NCBI GenBank assembly: GCA_948514425.1
Contig: CAOQYN010000001.1
Span: 16,041 to 80,040 of the forward strand
DNA: 64,000 nt
Reading direction: 5' to 3'
Source: an uncultured Candidatus Saccharibacteria bacterium
GTDB lineage: Bacteria > Patescibacteriota > Saccharimonadia > Saccharimonadales > Saccharimonadaceae
Shown one piece after another: positions 58,863 to 64,000 of this stretch. The notes beneath the pieces are model-generated. The model saw only the letters and a program-made list of their open reading frames with translations, did not search any database and was not told the origin of the DNA. The position numbers and the translations under genes were made by a program. How positions within the stretch are numbered: the stretch's first letter is position 1; each line of letters begins with the position of its first letter.

Positions 58863-59771
58863 ATGAAAATAGCAATTCTTTCAAATGGTAACGCCAATTA
58901 TTCCACCCGTCGCTTAGTTGCTGAGGCTGAGCAGCGTGGACATCAGGTGCGCGTGATTAAATATAAGGATTGCTATCTTTCGCTTGACGAAAAACACCCT
59001 AACATCTTTTATCGTGGCGAAAAACTTCGCAAATACGACGCGATTATTCCGCGTATTGCTAATAGCATGACACGCTACGGGTGCGCAATTGTCCGCCAGT
59101 TTGAAATGCAAGGCGCTTGGGCTGCTTCAAGCTCAATTGCTATCTCGCGTTCTCGCGATAAACTTCGCTCCCAGCAAATCCTTACTAAGGCTGGCATCGA
59201 TACACCTAAAACACTGGTCAGTCGCAATACCGCCGACATTGATGATCTGATTGAACAGATTGGTCTTCCCGTAATCATTAAACTTGCTACTAGTACTCAT
59301 GGCAACGGTGTTGTTCTCGCTGAGACAAAAAAGGCCGCCAAGTCCGCCCTCCAAGCTTTCTATCTCTATAATGAAGACGGTACCAACATCTTGCTTCAAG
59401 AATACGTCAGGGAATCTGCTGGTGTTGATATTCGTGCTTTGGTCGTTGGCTCACGTGTTGTTGCTAGTATGAAGCGCCAATCTCTCGACGACGATTTTCG
59501 CAGCAACCTCCATAAAGGCGGAGAGGGAACGAGTGTAAAGCTTACTAACGAAGAAAAACGTATTGTGGTCAAGGCTGCTAAAGTCATGGGGCTTCACGTT
59601 GCCGGTGTTGACCTCATGCGCTCCGCGCGTGGTCCACTTGTCCTGGAGGTAAACGCTTCGCCAGGGTTTGGTATCGAAAAAGTTACTGGTCGCAATGTTG
59701 CGGAAAAGATTATTGAGTATATCGAACATAACGCTAGTCGCAAAAACTCCAAAGATCGCGTTGGTGCTTAA
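58863..59771 (+). CDS. rimK: RimK-type alpha-L-glutamate ligase
   Basis: 302 residues, the RimK length. N-terminal substrate domain ('AIIPRIANSMTRYGCAIVRQFEMQGAWAASSSIAISRSRDKLRSQQIL'), then ATP-grasp ('PVIIKLATSTHGNGVVLAET', 'LLQEYVRESAGVDIRALVVGSRVVASMKR', 'VAGVDLMRSARGPLVLEVNASPGFGIEKVTG'). In E. coli RimK adds Glu residues to the C-terminus of ribosomal protein S6. Here the target is unknown. It sits next to the retropepsin-like gene, a conserved pairing. Confidence 0.92.
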   Translation: MKIAILSNGNANYSTRRLVAEAEQRGHQVRVIKYKDCYLSLDEKHPNIFYRGEKLRKYDAIIPRIANSMTRYGCAIVRQFEMQGAWAASSSIAISRSRDKLRSQQILTKAGIDTPKTLVSRNTADIDDLIEQIGLPVIIKLATSTHGNGVVLAETKKAAKSALQAFYLYNEDGTNILLQEYVRESAGVDIRALVVGSRVVASMKRQSLDDDFRSNLHKGGEGTSVKLTNEEKRIVVKAAKVMGLHVAGVDLMRSARGPLVLEVNASPGFGIEKVTGRNVAEKIIEYIEHNASRKNSKDRVGA

Positions 59772-59782
59772 TAGTCCTAGTC

Positions 59783-59811
59783 TTGCTTAATTGTCAACAA
59801 TTTGCTATAAT
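59783..59811 (+). promoter_or_regulatory. Promoter of the 59863 surface protein gene
   Basis: TTGCTT (59783-59788), 17-bp spacer, TATAAT (59806-59811), with a ~45-nt leader carrying AAGGGA before the ATG. Confidence 0.65.
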
Positions 59812-59862
59812 ACTAGACAATAACCAGCAGAGTTATTAGAAAGGTGCAAGGGAACTAGTCTA

Positions 59863-62553
59863 ATGCGAGAAAATCAATTTCTCGGTATCCTAGCACTCAT
59901 TTTGGCGCTAGGTATGCCACTCTCGTTTGAGCTTTTTGCTTGTATTATTACAGTCGCAGAAGGCAAGATTTTTGATGCCGAAATTCGTACTGAAACCGAA
60001 CTTGCTGCTGCTATTAAAGACTCTAGCATTCTCAAAATTACTCTCAAAAATGATATTGTTACGACCCGTAACCTTGAAATTTCACGTAATCTAATTTTAG
60101 ACCTTGGAGGTTTCAATCTCACTTCTCTTAAAGCTAACGTTTGCGTCATTGATATTAAATACGGTAGCGTCATAATCACCGGTAAAGGCAGCATTGTTGC
60201 CTACGGACTGAAGGGAAACGCCATTCGCATCAAAGGCGCTACAACTTCTGACAATGAAAATTATGCTGAAGTTTTAGTCGATGAACAAGTGAAACTTTTC
60301 GCACCCAATCATTATGGTATATTAGTTGCCCCAAATTTCAAAGCTGCTTACGGCGTAACAGTTGATTTTTATGGTCACATGGTAGCACAAGATGGTTTTT
60401 GTATTAGTGGAACTATTCGTGGTCGCGGCAAAAATATTCCCCTTATTAAGATTGCCGATCAGACAAAAATCACCGTCGATGAAAATTCTGGTGTTGCAAT
60501 CCATGCGGCTGGCTACGGTCGTTGGGAAATTGGAGCTTCTGAAATTACTGGCGCAACCGGTATTGTTGCGCAGTCCGGCAATATCACATTGAATGGTACT
60601 AAGATTATTGCTACTGGTGAATTTATCGAATCGGAATCTGAAGATGATAAACTCACTATGATTGGCGCCGTTTTGCAATCTGGCAAAGCGGTCAATCCTG
60701 ACCATGCGGTTGAAGTTACCGTGAATAATGGTGAGTATACCAGCCTGCGTAGCTATGTTTTTGCCGAAACTCGTCGGGAAAAAAGTAAGCCTGCTCTCCA
60801 AATGCTCGTCATTGAAGGGGGTGAGTTTGCTGGTAAGCTCGGCACCTTCTACAAACTCGCTCCACGCAACACCGAACATGCTGTTACGGTTGTCTATGGT
60901 GGTGATTTTACCGAAAACGTCCAAGACTACATTTCGTCTAGCTGTCATGTTAACAAGGTGCACAACCAAGGAATTTATCAAGTCATTGAAGATAAAGTTG
61001 CTGAAGAAATTGATGAAGCGACTCGTCTTGCCCGCGCCCAAGGCCAGCTTCAAGCACTTATCGAAGAGTCTCTGGTATATACCAATGGCTACACTGTTGG
61101 TGATTTAGGTAAGTGGAAGCCTGTTGCCACCAAAGCTATAGCATCCATTAAACGTGCCGTCACTCTTGGCAAAAAGGCGCTCAAACAACATCTCGAATAT
61201 GAGCGTATCGTTTCAGCTGAGCAATCTTTGGAGCGCGCCCTTGAAAATCTTGAACTTGTTAGCGACGCTATGCGTACCGAACTTGCAGAATCTATTGCGT
61301 CAGTAAATGCCATCGACGCGCAAGACTATACTAAATACAGTTATCAGCAACTTATTACCGTTGCTGCCGCTGCCGAAGAACTTCTGCAAAGTGACGACAC
61401 GTCACTTAAAGATTTATACTCTGCAATCTTGGATGTTGAAATCAACATTGATTTATTGGACGGCGCAGACGAATCTTTGGATGAAGAGCTTGATGAATTC
61501 TTTGAGCCGTCTCTTCCTATTCCTGCTGCGCATGATTTAGCCATTCTTGACGAAGTACCTGTATCGGAAACAGCCTCCTTCACGCCAAGTAGCGCACCAA
61601 ATCTGGGCGAGGACGAGATACCTTCTTCTGAGATCAATCACGTTGTCGAGTTTATTGCTTCACTTTTCTTAACGCAGGGCCAAACCTTTTTTAGCCCAGA
61701 ACCAAACACGCCTCAATCTCAAGCGTTTGCATCGCCTGTAGAACAAAGTCCTGAGTCAGCTCCATCAATCGCGACTCCAATCTCATCAGAGTCCAACACT
61801 CCTCCTGTCGATGATGCTGCATACATTCTATCCCACAGAATCGAATACCCTGCCGAAGCAGCATTGCTTGAAGCTAAAGGGAATCTTTACTCTATGCTTG
61901 AAGCCGTACAAGACCTAACATTGAATGATTATGAGACAGAGTTTGCAGAGCAGTTTGGTGAACTCCAAGTCGCCATCGCCAAGGCACGAGCTATACTTTA
62001 CAAACCAAATACTAATTTTGTTGAACTGATGTCGGCTATGGACGGTCTCGCCGAAAAGACAACTGGCCTAAAAGGTCTCACAGAACTTGAACCAGTTGCG
62101 GAAGCAAATCCAGAAACAATTCCTACCGAAGTTGTTGCGCCTGTCCCTGAAAAACCCGCACGAGTTGATTGGACAGGATTGGGTGAAGTGGTAGCAGAAA
62201 TTTCACAGCTCAATCCTAATGACTTCACCGCCTCAAGTTACGCTCGTGTTCTCTCGCAGCTCGAAGTTGCAAAATCAATGCTCGCAAATTCTGATGCTAC
62301 TCAAAGCGCAGTCGAAGATCTCGTTTTTGAATTAAATCTTGCTCTCCTCGCGCTTGAATATGTTCCGCAAAATTATAACACTACCACGGTCAATATCGAG
62401 CCAGCCACTATTTCTACGCCACCTATCGTCGAACCAGATTCAACTGTCACGCCAAACTGGATTATGAGCATGCTTGCTGGCGCTTATGCTGGCATGGCAA
62501 CATATCGTCGTAGCCGCCTTATCGCCAAGCAACAAAAACACTCCGCCGTATAA
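59863..62553 (+). CDS. Large surface protein: beta-helix domain plus FIVAR-like helical modules
   Basis: 896 residues. A signal/anchor at ~7-30. Residues ~40-350 are rich in short beta repeats typical of right-handed beta-helices ('NLILDLGGFNLTSL', 'GSVIITGKGSIVAYGLKGNAIRIKGA', 'GATGIVAQSGNITLNGTKIIATG'). Four helical bundles follow (near 388-465, 470-540, 664-735, 769-835) with the 'LNPNDFTASSYARVLSQLEVAKSML' pattern of FIVAR modules, separated by Pro/Ser/Glu linkers. A hydrophobic segment at ~865-882 followed by RRSR anchors the C-terminus. Likely exposed outside the cell, perhaps binding glycans or host surface. The family assignment is approximate. Confidence 0.65.
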   Translation: MRENQFLGILALILALGMPLSFELFACIITVAEGKIFDAEIRTETELAAAIKDSSILKITLKNDIVTTRNLEISRNLILDLGGFNLTSLKANVCVIDIKYGSVIITGKGSIVAYGLKGNAIRIKGATTSDNENYAEVLVDEQVKLFAPNHYGILVAPNFKAAYGVTVDFYGHMVAQDGFCISGTIRGRGKNIPLIKIADQTKITVDENSGVAIHAAGYGRWEIGASEITGATGIVAQSGNITLNGTKIIATGEFIESESEDDKLTMIGAVLQSGKAVNPDHAVEVTVNNGEYTSLRSYVFAETRREKSKPALQMLVIEGGEFAGKLGTFYKLAPRNTEHAVTVVYGGDFTENVQDYISSSCHVNKVHNQGIYQVIEDKVAEEIDEATRLARAQGQLQALIEESLVYTNGYTVGDLGKWKPVATKAIASIKRAVTLGKKALKQHLEYERIVSAEQSLERALENLELVSDAMRTELAESIASVNAIDAQDYTKYSYQQLITVAAAAEELLQSDDTSLKDLYSAILDVEINIDLLDGADESLDEELDEFFEPSLPIPAAHDLAILDEVPVSETASFTPSSAPNLGEDEIPSSEINHVVEFIASLFLTQGQTFFSPEPNTPQSQAFASPVEQSPESAPSIATPISSESNTPPVDDAAYILSHRIEYPAEAALLEAKGNLYSMLEAVQDLTLNDYETEFAEQFGELQVAIAKARAILYKPNTNFVELMSAMDGLAEKTTGLKGLTELEPVAEANPETIPTEVVAPVPEKPARVDWTGLGEVVAEISQLNPNDFTASSYARVLSQLEVAKSMLANSDATQSAVEDLVFELNLALLALEYVPQNYNTTTVNIEPATISTPPIVEPDSTVTPNWIMSMLAGAYAGMATYRRSRLIAKQQKHSAV

Positions 62554-62604
62554 TTTATTTGTGTTTGAATAAACTTATGCTTGTAGTTCTTTCAAAAATC
62601 ATGC

Positions 62605-62610
62605 TATGCT
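62605..62610 (+). promoter_or_regulatory. Extended -10 for leaderless comEC transcript
   Basis: TGCTATGCT extended -10 (hexamer TATGCT 62605-62610) ends 6 nt before the ATG at 62617; a TTGTAG lies about 18 bp upstream. Confidence 0.5.
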
Positions 62611-62616
62611 CCAGGC

Positions 62617-64000
62617 ATGTCAACAAGAAAACTCTTTTTATGGCAAACAATCCATCCGTCCAAGATTTTCTATAGCGCAATTTGGGGGATTATTATCGGC
62701 ATCGTTATAAGTTTAACTTTCAATTTAGTAATTTTTGATAATATTTTTTGGCTAATCAGTGCTTTATTGATTTTTTGGTTCGTCTTACATCACGCTTCTT
62801 ACCTCATGCTGATTATTGCGTTAACTATTGGTATCATAATTGGTAATTATCGTGTTCATGACGACATCATTAGTGCTTCTGCCTTTACTGATCTTACTGG
62901 CGAGACGATTACTATAAGTGGCAAAATTACTGAGGACCCTATATCTTCATCTGGACAAGTCAAGTTGCGTCTTAGCGATCTTAGAATTTCCGATAACGCC
63001 ACCAAAAAGTTTTCTGGTCTCATTTATGTTCAACTTTCAAACCCACCCACCAATCTAGAACGTTCTGATGAAATCACGATTCAAGGTCAAGTTGGCGCTG
63101 GTTTTGGCGTTTTTCTTGCGAATTTTTACCGACCCAAACTCATCTCTGTCACACGCTCTGAAACTGGTGATATTTTTGCCCGTTTCAAAAATTGGTTTGC
63201 AGCACAGGTACGTAATTTTATTACTAGTCCAGCCGTTGATCTTGGCTTAGGCTACCTTGTAGGTATGAAAGCTGGCTTATCAGAAAAATTCTCAGATGCC
63301 CTTAGTGCTGTCGGAATGACTCATGTTGTAGTCGCATCGGGTGCGCATCTTGGCATTCTCGTCAATGCTGCAAAAAAACTTTTCGGCAAATTCTCCAAAT
63401 TTTCTGGGATACTTTTCTCGTTAATTTTAGTATTGGGATTTGTCTTAATTGTTGGCTTCACACCTTCCATGACTCGTGCTGCCTTAGTGACCAGCCTCAG
63501 TCTATTAGTAGGTTACGTTGGGCGTAAATTTGCACCACTTCAACTACTTAGTCTTGTTGCCGCGCTCACGTTGCTGCTTGTTCCAGTGAATTTCCAAAAT
63601 CTTGGTTGGCAGCTCTCCTTTGCTTCTTTCTTTGGTATCATGATTCTTGCTCCTCGTCTCCAGAAAATACTCTACGGCGGCAAAAAATTACCTTGGCTCG
63701 CAGGAATGCTTATTACGAGCATCTCAACAAGCTTAATCTGCGCCCCAATTCTCATTTATAATTTTGGTAGTCTTTCTTTTCTTTCTCTCATTGCTAATCT
63801 TATAATCCTGCCCACTCTCCCATATGCCATGTTGTTAGTTTGCCTCACAGGCGTTTTTAGTTTTTCTGCTATAGCCGCCAATCTTTTTGGTCAGTTTGCT
63901 ACCTATCTCCTTGAATTCCATATAGCTATTATCAATTTTCTCAGCGAAAAGAAAATGTTTATTTTGGAACTTCCATCTGGTCACCCACAAATATATTTAG
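62617..64000 (+). CDS. comEC: ComEC/Rec2-type DNA uptake channel (5' part, truncated by window end)
   Basis: 461 complete codons are visible and the frame is still open at base 64000. Two or three N-terminal membrane segments, an OB-fold-like DUF4131 region (~85-170, 'GETITISGKITEDPISSSGQVKLRLSDLRI'), then the competence domain with many membrane helices: 'GLGYLVGMKAGLSEKFSDALSAVGMTHVVVASGAHLGILV' (family: H-x-x-a-x-S-G-x-H) and 'GFTPSMTRAALVTSLSLLVGYVGRK'. ComEC carries single-stranded DNA across the cytoplasmic membrane during natural transformation, and CPR bacteria need nucleotide sources. The start is set by MSTRKLFLWQ directly after the -10 box. Confidence 0.9.
   Translation, partial: MSTRKLFLWQTIHPSKIFYSAIWGIIIGIVISLTFNLVIFDNIFWLISALLIFWFVLHHASYLMLIIALTIGIIIGNYRVHDDIISASAFTDLTGETITISGKITEDPISSSGQVKLRLSDLRISDNATKKFSGLIYVQLSNPPTNLERSDEITIQGQVGAGFGVFLANFYRPKLISVTRSETGDIFARFKNWFAAQVRNFITSPAVDLGLGYLVGMKAGLSEKFSDALSAVGMTHVVVASGAHLGILVNAAKKLFGKFSKFSGILFSLILVLGFVLIVGFTPSMTRAALVTSLSLLVGYVGRKFAPLQLLSLVAALTLLLVPVNFQNLGWQLSFASFFGIMILAPRLQKILYGGKKLPWLAGMLITSISTSLICAPILIYNFGSLSFLSLIANLIILPTLPYAMLLVCLTGVFSFSAIAANLFGQFATYLLEFHIAIINFLSEKKMFILELPSGHPQIYL

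Noticed and set aside
1..64000. Possible recoding of TGA as an amino acid, as in some CPR lineages
   Set aside because: rmlA, rmlC, rmlD, the GT4 gene and the 922-aa membrane protein all end at TGA exactly where the next gene begins (ATGA overlaps), and no gene needs an internal TGA to match its family.

Overview
The window looks like a chromosomal origin region from a Candidatus Saccharibacteria (TM7, CPR/Patescibacteria) genome. This is inferred from several traits together: a compact dnaA-dnaN-recF / rpmH-rnpA-yidC-jag core, a conjugation-type secretion locus with PrgI and VirB4/TraC proteins and a peptidoglycan hydrolase, shortened NusA and YidC, a large rhamnose-type envelope polysaccharide locus, many apparently leaderless genes, and no biosynthetic genes for amino acids or nucleotides. 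TGA is used as an ordinary stop (several ATGA start/stop overlaps), so there is no sign of the recoding seen in some other CPR lineages.

Layout. 1-9210 (+): secretion/conjugation-like locus (Gly/Asn repeat protein end, PrgI-like, TraC-like N domain protein, VirB4 ATPase, large VirB6-like membrane protein, secreted lysozyme + NlpC/P60-type hydrolase, PEGA-like membrane protein). 9222-13323: recF, dnaN, dnaA on the minus strand with DnaA-box clusters in both flanks of dnaA, the likely oriC. 13324-15410 (+): rpmH, rnpA, yidC, jag. 15413-20438: LexA-type winged-helix protein, LytR-CpsA-Psr ligase, and an exported lysozyme-like/ricin-lectin protein. 20442-43668: surface polysaccharide cluster containing tandem glycosyltransferases, RgpF, rmlACDB, a DUF2142 protein, a GT8-GT2 reading frame interrupted by a TAA, more GT2s, Wzx, Wzm/Wzt, galE, a polyprenyl glycosylphosphotransferase, a GT4 and a Wzy-like protein. 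43685-43761: initiator tRNA. 44000-50372: mixed accessory genes with their own promoters and leaders, around nusA (exported protein with a leader peptide and a hidden RBS, freestanding CdiA-CT-like nuclease, helical-repeat protein, lipoprotein, two Nudix hydrolases). 50420-56646: heat-shock genes dnaK and dnaJ, each with CIRCE-type operators, and between them a small membrane protein with a structured leader, a deleted IS200/IS605 element, ackA and a TylF-type methyltransferase. 56727-62553: DUF5684-like protein, an ATP-grasp gene divergent from a retropepsin-like protease + RimK pair, and a large beta-helix/FIVAR-like surface protein. 62617-end: 5' part of comEC.

How it fits together. The rml genes supply dTDP-rhamnose to RgpF and the GT2 enzymes. 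The glycosylphosphotransferase starts lipid-linked glycans. Wzx/Wzy and Wzm/Wzt offer two export routes, and the LytR-CpsA-Psr protein may attach product to peptidoglycan. Secretion locus, lectin-like protein, beta-helix surface protein and ComEC fit an epibiont that touches host cells and imports DNA. That lifestyle is inferred from family knowledge, not shown by the sequence.

The most striking regulatory pattern is a -10 hexamer ending exactly 6 nt before the ATG in many genes, which implies leaderless mRNAs. Genes with long leaders (dnaK, nusA, the 44093 gene, the 49061 Nudix gene, the 52980 gene) carry hairpins that look regulatory. All family names come from reading motifs by eye; no database search was run.
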